Below, piece by piece: positions 25,295 to 33,780 of a DNA stretch of 64,000 bases. This DNA comes from DATAZK01 sp963731205 (lineage in GTDB: Bacteria > Actinomycetota > Actinomycetes > Frankiales > Frankiaceae), in the NCBI GenBank assembly GCA_963731205.1, contig CAVSUJ010000002.1, forward strand, positions 62,001-126,000. Reading direction: 5' to 3'. The notes below the pieces were generated by a model, which searched no databases, had not been told where the DNA came from, and saw only the letters and a list, made by a program, of their open reading frames with translations. A program made the position numbers and the translations under genes. How positions within the stretch are numbered: position 1 is the stretch's first letter; each line of letters opens with the position of its first letter.

Positions 25295-26442
25295 CAGGCA
25301 CCACCTCGAAGCAGCAGCGCCGATGTGGTGCCCGCGACGTAACCGGGCTGCGCCGTGGAGAGTGCCACTGCGGCCCCGTGCACCTGCCGGCTTCCGGCGT
25401 CGCCGCGCAGCTGGGAGACGGCCTCGGCGACATGGTTCAGCCCGTGCACGTAGCCCTCCGAGAGGTGACCACCGTGCGTGTTCACCGGGAGCGACCCGGC
25501 CGCGTAGAAGGCGGCAGCCTCCCCCTCGGGGCACAGACCGTAGTCCTGCAGCTGGATCAGCACCAGCGGGGTGAACGCGTCATACAGCTCGGCGACGTCG
25601 ATCTCCTGCGGCCCGACCCCTGCCATCGCGTAGAGGCGCGGCGCGAGATCGGCAGCGGCACTTCTGCCGAGATCGCCGCGCCTGTTGGAGAAAAGCGTGT
25701 GACCGCTGCCGTATGCCGCGGCGCTGATGAGCACCGGCGGACGGGCCAGATCGCGGGCCCGCTCGGCACTCGTCACGACCAGCGCGACCGCCGCGTCCGT
25801 CTCCAGGCAGCAGTCGAACAGGCGCAACGGTTCGACGATCCAGCGCGACGCGAGATAGTCCTCCATCGTCAGCTCGCTGCGCATCATGGCCCTGGGGCTC
25901 TTTCGGGCGTACTCGCGCTGGCTGATCGCCACCCGGCCGAGGTCCTCGGGCTGGATGCCGTACTCGTGCAGAAACGCCCTCGCCTGCATGGCGAACTGCT
26001 GCGGCGGGGTCGCGTATCCGTACGGGACCTGGTACTGGAATTCGATCGTGTCGGGAGCTGCCCGGCCCGTCCCGCCCATCCGGAACTGGCTGCGGGCGTT
26101 GATGGCCCGCCAGCAGACGACCGTCTCCGCCATCCCCGTCGCGACAGCCATCGCCGCCGAGGCCACCACCTGATGGGAGACGCTGCCACCGCCGAAAAGG
26201 TCGAGATGGAAACGCAGATCGGCGATGCCGAGCGATTGGGCGACGAGGACGGCTTGCGCACTGTCACCGACCCGATGACACGCGACACCGTCGACGTCGC
26301 CGGCCGACAGCCCGGCATCCTCGAGCGCCGCCGTCACGGCCCGCAGAGCGAGGGTGAGCGTGCTGACGCCGGAATTCTTGGAGAACTCGGTGTAGCCCAC
26401 ACCCGCTATCGCGGTGCGGTCGCGTAGCGGGTGTGCGGTCAT
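25294..26442 (-). CDS. Thiolase-like protein, probably Ltp2-type acyl-CoA retro-aldolase
   Basis: A 382-residue SCP2-thiolase-superfamily protein. It lacks the N-terminal thiolase nucleophile: the expected Cys region reads LDLFGGGSVSHQVVASAAM. It keeps AELYDAFTPL and NTHGGHLSEGYVHGLNHV, where Ltp2-type aldolases have catalytic tyrosines. This, and the adjoining DUF35 gene, favour aldol cleavage of a beta-hydroxyacyl-CoA over thiolysis. ATG start at 26442 overlaps the upstream amidohydrolase by 4 bp. No SCP2 domain is fused. Confidence 0.82.
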   Translation of the reverse strand: MTAHPLRDRTAIAGVGYTEFSKNSGVSTLTLALRAVTAALEDAGLSAGDVDGVACHRVGDSAQAVLVAQSLGIADLRFHLDLFGGGSVSHQVVASAAMAVATGMAETVVCWRAINARSQFRMGGTGRAAPDTIEFQYQVPYGYATPPQQFAMQARAFLHEYGIQPEDLGRVAISQREYARKSPRAMMRSELTMEDYLASRWIVEPLRLFDCCLETDAAVALVVTSAERARDLARPPVLISAAAYGSGHTLFSNRRGDLGRSAAADLAPRLYAMAGVGPQEIDVAELYDAFTPLVLIQLQDYGLCPEGEAAAFYAAGSLPVNTHGGHLSEGYVHGLNHVAEAVSQLRGDAGSRQVHGAAVALSTAQPGYVAGTTSALLLRGGA

Positions 26443-27548
26443 ACCCGGTAGACCCGGGAAGCGTTGCCGTGCAGGATCTTTTCGGTCTGCTCGAAGCTCA
26501 ACCCAGCAGTCAGTTCGGCGACGTGACGGCGGCTGTCGGGCCACAGGCACACGCTGTGGGGGTAGTCGGTGGAGAACATCGCTGCATCCGCCATCCAGGG
26601 GTAGTCGCCGACCAGTTTGAAGCCCACGTGGTCATCGAGAACGGTGACGAAGATGTTGCGGCCGAGCAAGCCACTCGGTGGCTCGGTGGAGTCCAGCGTG
26701 CCCATCGCCTGCTGGTTGACGAACTGCTCGTCCATGCTCTGCGCCCAGAACGGCAGCCAGCCGAAGTTGACCTCTCCCGCCACCAATTGCAATGACGGGT
26801 GGCGCTCGAAGACCCCGCTGAACGCGAGATAGGTCAGCAGCCGGGTCGAGGACAGGAAGCGATGCACCGTTCCTGCGGCGCTGAAGTTGTTGTTCGCGAC
26901 GTTGTCCCAGTCGGCCTCCTGCGGCTTGCCGCCGAAGGTGCGGTGATACGTCAGCGGCACCCCGCGCTCGGCGACGGCGGCCCAGAACGGCTCGTAGTAC
27001 GGGTCGTGGTAGGGACGCACCGGGCTGCCCGGGATGAACGCCGCCTTGGCGCCGCGGGCGAGCACCCGGTCGAGTTCGGCGACGGCGACGTCGATGCCGT
27101 CCTCCACCGGAAGCAGCGGCAGCCCGACGATGCGCGTCGGATCGGCGCCCTGGAAATCGTCGAGCAGCCAGTCGTTGTAGGACTGCAGGCAGGCGATCGC
27201 GAGTCCCCGATCCGGCTCCAGGTATGTGAAGATCGCCTGCGCCGGGTAGACGACGCTCACGTCGATGCCGTCCAGATCCATGTCGGCCACGTGGGCCGCA
27301 CCGTCGTAATTGCCGGGCAGGATCTCCTCGAAGCGCAGTCCCGCCGCCTGATACTCGGCTTTCGCGCGGCCGGCCATCGCCTCGACCCCGAAGGTGCGCT
27401 TGGGCGGCTTGCCGTCGAAGCTCCAGCCGTCACCGCCGTCAGCGCCGCGCAGCATCTTCGGCGCCCGGTCACGGTATTGGGCGGGGACCCGGTCGAAGAC
27501 CCACGGCGGCTCGTTCACATGGCAGTCGGCGGAGATCACGCGGGTCAT
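26439..27548 (-). CDS. Amidohydrolase family protein (amidohydrolase 2 type)
   Basis: A 369-residue TIM-barrel hydrolase/decarboxylase. The N-terminus ISADCHVNEPPWVF has the D-x-H metal motif. VPLTYHRTFGG, LQLVAGEVNFGWLPFWAQSMDEQF and FSTDYPHSVCLWPDS carry later ligands. This ACMSD-related family includes metal-dependent decarboxylases and ring-opening hydrolases. It is one of three in this cluster, each next to a CoA ligase. It may hydrolyse or decarboxylate a ring intermediate; the substrate is unknown. Confidence 0.88.
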   Translation of the reverse strand: MTRVISADCHVNEPPWVFDRVPAQYRDRAPKMLRGADGGDGWSFDGKPPKRTFGVEAMAGRAKAEYQAAGLRFEEILPGNYDGAAHVADMDLDGIDVSVVYPAQAIFTYLEPDRGLAIACLQSYNDWLLDDFQGADPTRIVGLPLLPVEDGIDVAVAELDRVLARGAKAAFIPGSPVRPYHDPYYEPFWAAVAERGVPLTYHRTFGGKPQEADWDNVANNNFSAAGTVHRFLSSTRLLTYLAFSGVFERHPSLQLVAGEVNFGWLPFWAQSMDEQFVNQQAMGTLDSTEPPSGLLGRNIFVTVLDDHVGFKLVGDYPWMADAAMFSTDYPHSVCLWPDSRRHVAELTAGLSFEQTEKILHGNASRVYRV

Positions 27549-29713
27549 GACTGGTCCTCCAGTTCCTTTCGGCGAGCTTCGAAACGTTGGACGGCAGCGA
27601 TGGCGCGTGCTGCGGCGTCAGGCGTCGTGAACGCAGGGAGCCGGGCCTCCCGGCAGGCTGCGGCGACAAGGTCGGCGTCCGTCCCCCGGGCCACTTCGGC
27701 GTTGCGTAACACCAACGCCAGCCGGGTGTTTCCGACGTCGATGGCGCCGGTACGGCGTACCAGTTCAGCGAGCGACTCCAAGCTGGGCGGGCCGTAGCCG
27801 TAGTACGCGGCGACGTTGATGTGCAGCAGGACGTCGCTGCAATCCTGACGCGCCAGAACTGGTTCGAGGACGCGGGCGAACCCATCGGCGGCCGAGGCGG
27901 GGCCGAGGGGGATCTCCAGCGGATTGGCCAGGCTCGTGCCCGCGCCGTAGCCCATGCCGCGCAGCTCGGCCTGCACCTCGTCAGCGACCGACGCCAGACG
28001 CAGGCCGGCGCGATCGCAGGCGTCCGTGGTGAGCACCGAGGCGCCGCCGCCGGGCCCGATGACGAGGACGCTGCGCTCACGCTCCCCCGCCGGCGCGTAG
28101 GCCCAGCGCTGCAGGTGCGCCAGGCAGCCGATGAGGTCTTCGAGGGAGGTCGCGAGCGTCACGCCTGCGGAGCGCGCGATCGCGTCCCAGATCCGGCTGT
28201 CGGTCGTCATGGCGCCGGTGTGTGACGCGACCGCTCGCGCGCCTTGGGCGCTGGTGCCGCCGACGAGCAGCACCACCGGCTTGCGCCCGTCCGCCCGGCG
28301 AAGCGCCCGGATAAGCTGCTCGCCGCCCGCCAGACCCTCGAGATAGAGACCGATGATCCGGGTGTCGGCATCGTCGATGAGGTGGTCGAGGAGTTCCGCC
28401 GCCGACACGTCGATCGCGTTGCCGATCGAGGCGAGCTGCGCGAAGCCGAGCCCCGCGCGATGACCGGCCTGCAGGATGTCTCCGGTCAGGCCGCCGCTCT
28501 GGGAAAGGACGCTCACCCCGCCGGCCACTCCCGGCGCGCCGGCTTGGAAGCTCTGCCGCCCGCGCGGGCTGTAGATGCCCATGCAGTTCGGTCCGAGCAG
28601 CCGCACTCCTGACTCGCGGGCAGCCTGCTTCAGCCCGTGCTCCAGCGTCGCGCCGCCCTCACCCGTCTCGCCGAAGCCCCCACTGACGACGTGAACGAAG
28701 CGCGCGCGACCGGCCGCCTCGCGGACGAGGGCAGCGCACGCGGCCGCGGGGATGGCGGCAAGCAAATAGTCGACACCGCCGGGAATTTCGCGCACGGACG
28801 CGACGGCCGGCACCCCGTCGATCGCCTCGATCTCACGGGCTGCGGGATGGATCGCGTACAGGCCTTCGGTCCAGCCGGCTGCCCGGTACGCGGCCAGGAA
28901 GCGGTTGCCGAAGGTGAGTTTGGTGGCCGACGCACCCGCCACGGCGACCGAGCCCGGGGCGAACAGCGGCGCGAAATCGGTGGGCGGCCGGGCGATGCCG
29001 GCCTCGGGCGCGGTTTGGAGGATGAGCCGGGCGTCCAGCGCGACCGCTCCTGACGGCCCCGCGAGGACCGGATTGCATTCCAGCTCGGCCAGCTCGCTTC
29101 CCAGCGCATCAGCAGCGCCGCTGAGCGCCAGCAGCAGCATGACGATCGCGGTCCGATCGACCGGCTCCGCGCCGCGCGCACCATCGAGCAACGGCTGCGC
29201 AGCCAGCTCATTCACCATCTGCCGGGCATCGTGATGGCTGAGCGGGCACGGGCGCAGCACGGGATCGCCGAGCAGTTCGGCGAACACCCCGCCATGCCCC
29301 AGCAGCACGAGCGGCCCGGCGAGCGGATGGCGTACGACACCGGCGATGAGCTCGATCCCGCCGCGGCATTGCTCCTCCACCAGATAGCCGGCGGGCTTGC
29401 GGTCCTGCTCGGCAAGCACGGCGGCCATCCGCTCGAGCGCGGGAGCGACGCTATCGGCGGTGAGATCGAGTGCTACTGCGCCCACGTCGCTCTTGTGCAC
29501 CAGACCGGGGCCAAAAGCCTTGAGTACCAGGGGTTCTCGCAGGTTGCTCCAGGCCGAGGGCTCGGCAACATCGGATTCGAGCATGACGCCGGCAGGGGCT
29601 GCGACCCCGCCCTCCTGCGCGAGCCAGCGCTTCACCACGGGCTCCGGTACCGCGCACCGCCCGCTGCCGTCACCGAGGTCGAATGCCTGGGCGCGCAGGT
29701 CGGCCAGGTTCAC
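27545..29713 (-). CDS. NDP-forming acyl-CoA synthetase (acetate-CoA ligase family), fused
   Basis: A 722-residue single-chain enzyme. Residues 1-235 are an ATP-grasp (beta) domain with LVLKAFGPGLVHKSDVGAV and ELECNPVLAG. Residues 245-370 are a CoA-binding Rossmann domain (APLFAPGSVAVAGAS). Residues 370-720 are ligase domains with RLLGPNCMGIYSP, VSVLSQSGGLTGDILQ and the phospho-His candidate in SHTGAMTTD. The ATP-grasp domain is N-terminal, the reverse of many homologues. It activates a carboxylic acid to its CoA thioester. GTG start overlaps the preceding gene. Confidence 0.9.
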   Translation of the reverse strand: MNLADLRAQAFDLGDGSGRCAVPEPVVKRWLAQEGGVAAPAGVMLESDVAEPSAWSNLREPLVLKAFGPGLVHKSDVGAVALDLTADSVAPALERMAAVLAEQDRKPAGYLVEEQCRGGIELIAGVVRHPLAGPLVLLGHGGVFAELLGDPVLRPCPLSHHDARQMVNELAAQPLLDGARGAEPVDRTAIVMLLLALSGAADALGSELAELECNPVLAGPSGAVALDARLILQTAPEAGIARPPTDFAPLFAPGSVAVAGASATKLTFGNRFLAAYRAAGWTEGLYAIHPAAREIEAIDGVPAVASVREIPGGVDYLLAAIPAAACAALVREAAGRARFVHVVSGGFGETGEGGATLEHGLKQAARESGVRLLGPNCMGIYSPRGRQSFQAGAPGVAGGVSVLSQSGGLTGDILQAGHRAGLGFAQLASIGNAIDVSAAELLDHLIDDADTRIIGLYLEGLAGGEQLIRALRRADGRKPVVLLVGGTSAQGARAVASHTGAMTTDSRIWDAIARSAGVTLATSLEDLIGCLAHLQRWAYAPAGERERSVLVIGPGGGASVLTTDACDRAGLRLASVADEVQAELRGMGYGAGTSLANPLEIPLGPASAADGFARVLEPVLARQDCSDVLLHINVAAYYGYGPPSLESLAELVRRTGAIDVGNTRLALVLRNAEVARGTDADLVAAACREARLPAFTTPDAAARAIAAVQRFEARRKELEDQS

Positions 29714-30249
29714 TGCGCTGCGGCAGGTCTCGTCGCCGCGCTTGCCAGCCGCGCGACCTCGGTCAGCACCGGGGCGAGCGCCTCGGGATCGATCTGTTCG
29801 GCGATCGCCGCGCCGCCCGCCTGCCTGAGCATGTCGGGCAGCCGGGTCCGTAGCCGATCCAGCGTCCAGTCCAGCATCGGGCCATTGGAGACGGTGTCGT
29901 AGTCGACCACGTTGTTGGTGTGACGGCCGCCCTTCACCGGATGGTTGTAGTGGTAGTGCGGCGGATCGTCGAACAGATCGAAGCGCAAATACTCGTGCCC
30001 ATCGGCTTTCGCGACGACATGCAGTGACAAGCCCTCGGCGTAGAAGCCACCGTCAGGTGATCGCTCCTCGAGCTCGGCAAGCTGCTGCGGACTGTCCTGA
30101 TAGGTCTCGCGCAGGGATTGCGGATCGACCACCCGGTATTCCACACCGATGGACACGGCACCGGCATCGAGGTAGGTGGTCGCCGCCTCGTCCGCCGGTT
30201 GCGGCGGCATGTTGTAGGTCTTGCCGATCGCTGGTTGGGCTGCGGTCAT
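29710..30249 (-). CDS. Conserved protein of unknown function in the catabolic cluster
   Basis: A 179-residue acidic soluble protein I do not recognise. Visible blocks are GAVSIGVEYRVVDPQSLRET, ADGHEYLRFDLFDDPPHYHYNHPV and RHTNNVVDYDTVSNGPMLDWTLDRLRTRLPDMLRQAG. The His/Asp/Tyr-rich centre (HYHYNHP) could bind metal. ATGA overlaps on both sides place it firmly in the operon between an amidohydrolase and the NDP-forming CoA synthetase, so it is likely a dedicated subunit or enzyme of the pathway. Confidence 0.72.
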   Translation of the reverse strand: MTAAQPAIGKTYNMPPQPADEAATTYLDAGAVSIGVEYRVVDPQSLRETYQDSPQQLAELEERSPDGGFYAEGLSLHVVAKADGHEYLRFDLFDDPPHYHYNHPVKGGRHTNNVVDYDTVSNGPMLDWTLDRLRTRLPDMLRQAGGAAIAEQIDPEALAPVLTEVARLASAATRPAAAQ

Positions 30250-31139
30250 GAGGGTTCCCCTTCCGGTGACAGCTGCGCGAGCCGGGTGAAGACCGAGCGC
30301 GCCGTGCCTTCCTGCAGGCCGTACGCGACGGCGGGGTCGAGGTCGAGCTCGGCCAGCTGGGCCACCGCCTGGCGATGGCCGACGGTCGGGAAGTTCGTCC
30401 CGAAGAGCACCTTGCGCTTGCCCGGCCCGCGCAGGAACGACGTCAGCGTCGGCTGCCAGTGCCGCGGCGGGTAGGCCCCGGTTCCCAGGTAGACGTTAGG
30501 AAATTTGAGCGCCATCGCGACGGCCTCCTCGACCCACGGCCAGCCGGTGTGGGAGAGCACGAAGCGGGTCTGCGGGAAGTACAGCGCGGCGCGGTCGACC
30601 GAGATCGGATGCCCGCACTCGCTGGCCATCAGCCCGCCGGAGGTCCCCGCCTGCATCACGAAAGGCACGTCCTCATCGGAGGCGAGCGCGTAGTACGGGT
30701 AGTACTCGGCGGCGTCGAAACGCATGTCCCAGCTGTGGGTGTGGGTGAACATCCCGACCACGTAAGGCTCGGCGAGCCGGCGGCGGACCTCGCGGACGGC
30801 CGCCATCCCGAGCCCGGGTTTGGGCACGGCGAGCGCGGCGAAGCGTCCCGGAAATGCAGACGCCAGCTTCTCCATCTCGTCCCAATGCGTCGCGACGTGC
30901 TCGTAGTCAAGGGGATCGAGCGTGCCGTGAGGGCCGATGTCACAGGTCGGCAGCAGCACGGTGGCGATACCGACCTCGTCCATGCGCGCCACCATCGCGG
31001 CAGGCTCGGCGAACGTGTCCTCGTCACCCTTGCGCACCTTGATCGGCAGCCCGGCCCGCTCGATCGCTCCGTCCCAGATCGCCTGGCGGTCAGGCAGGAA
31101 GCAATTCGACAAGTAGTCGACGATGCCGGCGCTGCTCAC
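30246..31139 (-). CDS. Amidohydrolase family protein, short form
   Basis: A 297-residue ACMSD-type TIM-barrel protein. It has TFAEPAAMVARMDEVGIATVLLP, PKPGLGMAAVREVRR, VGMFTHTHSWDMRF, RFVLSHTGWPWVEEAV and KVLFGTNFPTVGH. The N-terminus GIVDYLSNCFLPD lacks the usual D/H-x-H metal pair, so metal binding or catalysis may differ from its two relatives nearby. GTG start overlaps the CoA ligase stop. Substrate unknown. Confidence 0.82.
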   Translation of the reverse strand: MSSAGIVDYLSNCFLPDRQAIWDGAIERAGLPIKVRKGDEDTFAEPAAMVARMDEVGIATVLLPTCDIGPHGTLDPLDYEHVATHWDEMEKLASAFPGRFAALAVPKPGLGMAAVREVRRRLAEPYVVGMFTHTHSWDMRFDAAEYYPYYALASDEDVPFVMQAGTSGGLMASECGHPISVDRAALYFPQTRFVLSHTGWPWVEEAVAMALKFPNVYLGTGAYPPRHWQPTLTSFLRGPGKRKVLFGTNFPTVGHRQAVAQLAELDLDPAVAYGLQEGTARSVFTRLAQLSPEGEPS

Positions 31140-32521
31140 CCGCGCTCGTCCTTGAAACGCTTGGGTTTGGGCAGCGTCTCGATCTCGGTGAGCGCGTCCA
31201 GCTCTCCGGCGCCGACCACGCGCACCTCGATGGCCACACCCAGGATGTCGGCGAGCCGCTTGGAGACGGCAGCAGCGAGCTCCGGATAGGCCGACGGATC
31301 GCCTTCGCCGACGACCGACAGCCGCATCTCGTCACGGTTGCCCACGCGGACCGCCTGCACGAAATAGTCGGTCGTGACGCCGTCGACGGCCGACGCGAGC
31401 TCACCGACGGCTTCGGGCCAGACGTTGGTGCCGCGCAGCTTCACCATGTTGTCGCCGCGTCCGGCGAACGGGCCGATGCGCCGCAGCCAGCTGCCGCAGG
31501 CGCACTGCTCGCGCGGGTAGCGGAACGACAGATCCATGTTGTTGTAGCGAAACTGCGGGCTCCCGGTCTTGTAGAGCTCGGTGATGACCATCGCTCCGGT
31601 CTGGCCGTCGGGAACCTCCTCGCCGGTCTCCGGGTCGACGATCTGCACGACGAACGCGTCCTCGTACACGTGCAGCCCATCGCGCGCGGCGCACTCCTGC
31701 GCGACCCACTGCACCTCGTGAAAACCGTAGGAGCGGTAGTAGGGAAGGCCGAAGGCCGCCTCGAGCGCGTCGCGGTCACCCATGTTCGTCAGCGCCGTGA
31801 TCTTCAGGTCGTTGCCGACGTCGTAGCCGCGCTCGCGCGCCACCTCCATGAGGCGAAGCAGGTAGTCGCCGGTGGTCAGGATCGCGTTGGCCTTGTACTC
31901 GACCGCGAGGTCGACCTGCTTCTCGGTCGCGGTCACCTTGCCGGTGCTCGTCGTCAGGACCACGCAGTTCAGCCAGCGGTAGAGCGCCTCGTCGAACGAC
32001 CACGCCCCGTTGTGGGTGCCGTAGGACCAGGAGTTCAGGACGACGTCACCGGGCCGGATCCCTTGCGCGTAAAGGCCTCTGGCCATCAGCAGGGTGCCGA
32101 CCTCGCGGTCCCATTGAGTGTAGAACGTCGGGCGGCTGGTGCCGGTCGTCCCGCCCGACATGTAGACGCGCATCGGCTCGCGCAGCGCGGCCTCGGGCGT
32201 GATGCCCTGATAGTCGCCCCACGGAGGATGCGCTTCGATGCTCTTTCGGATGTCGTCGACCGTGTAGAACGGCACCCGCGAAAGGTCATCGACGCTGCGG
32301 ATCGAGCGGGGGTCGAAGCCGACGGCATCCCAGCGTTGGGCGAAGAACGGCACCTGATACGCGGTCTGCGCGCGCTGCTGCAGGCGCGCCAGTTGCTTGC
32401 GCTCGATCTGCTCGGGGCCCTCGAAATAGGCCGTCTCGTAGTACTCCGGAGGCGGCGGGTAGAGGCGGGCGATCTCGTCATAGTCGACCGCTTGATAGGG
32501 CCGGCGCAGCCCGGTGCTCAC
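31136..32521 (-). CDS. AMP-forming CoA ligase, phenylacetate-CoA ligase (PaaK) type
   Basis: A 461-residue adenylate-forming enzyme. The N-terminal LQQRAQTAYQVPFFAQRW and SVDDLSRVPFYTVDDIR blocks, the P-loop YMSGGTTGTSRPT, YRSYGFHEVQ, CACGSWLRRIGPFAGRGDN and LRGTNVWPEAVGE are all typical of PaaK relatives, which activate aryl or arylacetic acids. It is flanked by two amidohydrolase genes with stop-start overlaps. This second ligase of the cluster suggests two separate acids are activated or that a pathway intermediate is re-activated. Confidence 0.9.
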   Translation of the reverse strand: MSTGLRRPYQAVDYDEIARLYPPPPEYYETAYFEGPEQIERKQLARLQQRAQTAYQVPFFAQRWDAVGFDPRSIRSVDDLSRVPFYTVDDIRKSIEAHPPWGDYQGITPEAALREPMRVYMSGGTTGTSRPTFYTQWDREVGTLLMARGLYAQGIRPGDVVLNSWSYGTHNGAWSFDEALYRWLNCVVLTTSTGKVTATEKQVDLAVEYKANAILTTGDYLLRLMEVARERGYDVGNDLKITALTNMGDRDALEAAFGLPYYRSYGFHEVQWVAQECAARDGLHVYEDAFVVQIVDPETGEEVPDGQTGAMVITELYKTGSPQFRYNNMDLSFRYPREQCACGSWLRRIGPFAGRGDNMVKLRGTNVWPEAVGELASAVDGVTTDYFVQAVRVGNRDEMRLSVVGEGDPSAYPELAAAVSKRLADILGVAIEVRVVGAGELDALTEIETLPKPKRFKDERG

Positions 32522-33708
32522 GCGCCGGCCGGCACGCTTGCACCGGCGGCTTCCGCGAAGCTCGTCGGCATGTGCGAATCGGGGAAGCGGTAGAGGTCGA
32601 CGGCGTTGTCCCAGAGCACCTTGCGCTTGCTGTCGGCAGAGATCTGATCGGGCAGCAGCGCGAAGAATTCGTCGGTGGCGTGAGGGTATTTGGAGTCCGG
32701 GTGCGGGAAATCGGTCTCGAAGACGATGTGGTCATCGCCCATCCAGCGGATGACATCGGAGACGAACGGATCTTCGCACTCCGTGGAGATCCAGCAGTTG
32801 CGGCGGAAGTAGTCGGTCGCCGACATGGTCAGCTCGGGGAACTCGCGCGCGGCGGCGATCTCGATGTGCTCGTCGAGGCGGTGCAGCCATGACGGCAGCC
32901 ATCCGCAGCCGGCCTCCATGTAGGCGACGCGAAGGCGCGGGAAGCGCTCGTACACGCCATTGGTGATCATCGAGACGACGCCGCTCATCGCCTCCAGCGG
33001 ATGCACGACCGTGTGCCATTCGGTGTAGCTGAAGAACCGGTCGGAGCCCTCCGACGCACCGTTCAGTCCCATGAACTCGTGGGTGCCGAACGCGACGTCG
33101 AGATCCTGCAGCAGCTCCCAGATCGGGTCGTAGTAGCGGTCACCGAGGTTGCGGTGGTTGAAGTGGTTGTTACGGGCCCAGAAGCAGCGCACACCCAAGT
33201 GGTCGTAGGCGTACTGGATCTCCTCGATTGCCCGCGAGACATCCTGCAGCGGCACCGGACCCGAGGCGTGCACCCGTCCTCCGGAGCTCTCCCGCATCTC
33301 CTGGCCCCAGCGGTTGTACGCGCGCACCATGCCCGCTTGCAGTTCGGGATCGATGCCGTCGATCCAGAGGTCGTACTCCGGCCCGTAGACGACCATGATG
33401 TCGACGCCCTCGACCTCCAGCGCCCTGGCGACCCGGTCGCCGGTGAAGCCCTGGACCACCATCTCCTCGCCGTACTTCTCGATCATGTCTTCGGTGGTCC
33501 AGTTGATGGCCTTCTGGAACTGCCCGTAGAGACTCGTCGGGTGCTGGGTCCAGCGCCCGTCGACCGTCACCGGGTTGTACGTGTCGAGCCCGGCCGGCGC
33601 GCGGCGCCCGACGCGGTGGCGCAATCGCTTGTCCAGGAAGCGATCCCAGAGGTCTGCGGGATACACGACATGAGCGTCCGCGTCGAAAATCTTGAAGCCG
33701 TTCTTCAT
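32518..33708 (-). CDS. Amidohydrolase family protein
   Basis: A 396-residue member of amidohydrolase 2. It begins MKNGFKIFDADAHVVYPADLW with the D-x-H metal motif. FGTHEFMGLNGA, YTEWHTVVHPLEAMSG, AYMEAGCGWLPSWLHRLDEH and FETDFPHPDSKYPHAT are the conserved later blocks. The ATG at 33708 follows GGGAGG. It is the first gene after the 33763-33778 palindrome, so the promoter for the downstream 11-gene block may lie here. Confidence 0.88.
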   Translation of the reverse strand: MKNGFKIFDADAHVVYPADLWDRFLDKRLRHRVGRRAPAGLDTYNPVTVDGRWTQHPTSLYGQFQKAINWTTEDMIEKYGEEMVVQGFTGDRVARALEVEGVDIMVVYGPEYDLWIDGIDPELQAGMVRAYNRWGQEMRESSGGRVHASGPVPLQDVSRAIEEIQYAYDHLGVRCFWARNNHFNHRNLGDRYYDPIWELLQDLDVAFGTHEFMGLNGASEGSDRFFSYTEWHTVVHPLEAMSGVVSMITNGVYERFPRLRVAYMEAGCGWLPSWLHRLDEHIEIAAAREFPELTMSATDYFRRNCWISTECEDPFVSDVIRWMGDDHIVFETDFPHPDSKYPHATDEFFALLPDQISADSKRKVLWDNAVDLYRFPDSHMPTSFAEAAGASVPAGA

Positions 33709-33762
33709 CGAGGGCCTCCCCTTCATCTCCACCGGGCCGCGTGGAACGGCGCTGACGATAAC

Positions 33763-33778
33763 TCAAACGAGCGTTTGA
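33763..33778. promoter_or_regulatory. TetR-type operator palindrome
   Basis: TCAAACG-AG-CGTTTGA is a perfect 7-bp inverted repeat with a 2-bp centre, immediately downstream of the SDR stop and 55 nt before the amidohydrolase start. Length and symmetry are typical of TetR-family operators in actinobacteria, and a TetR gene lies 3 kb upstream. It marks a probable internal regulated promoter dividing the cluster. Confidence 0.55.
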
Positions 33779-33780
33779 AT

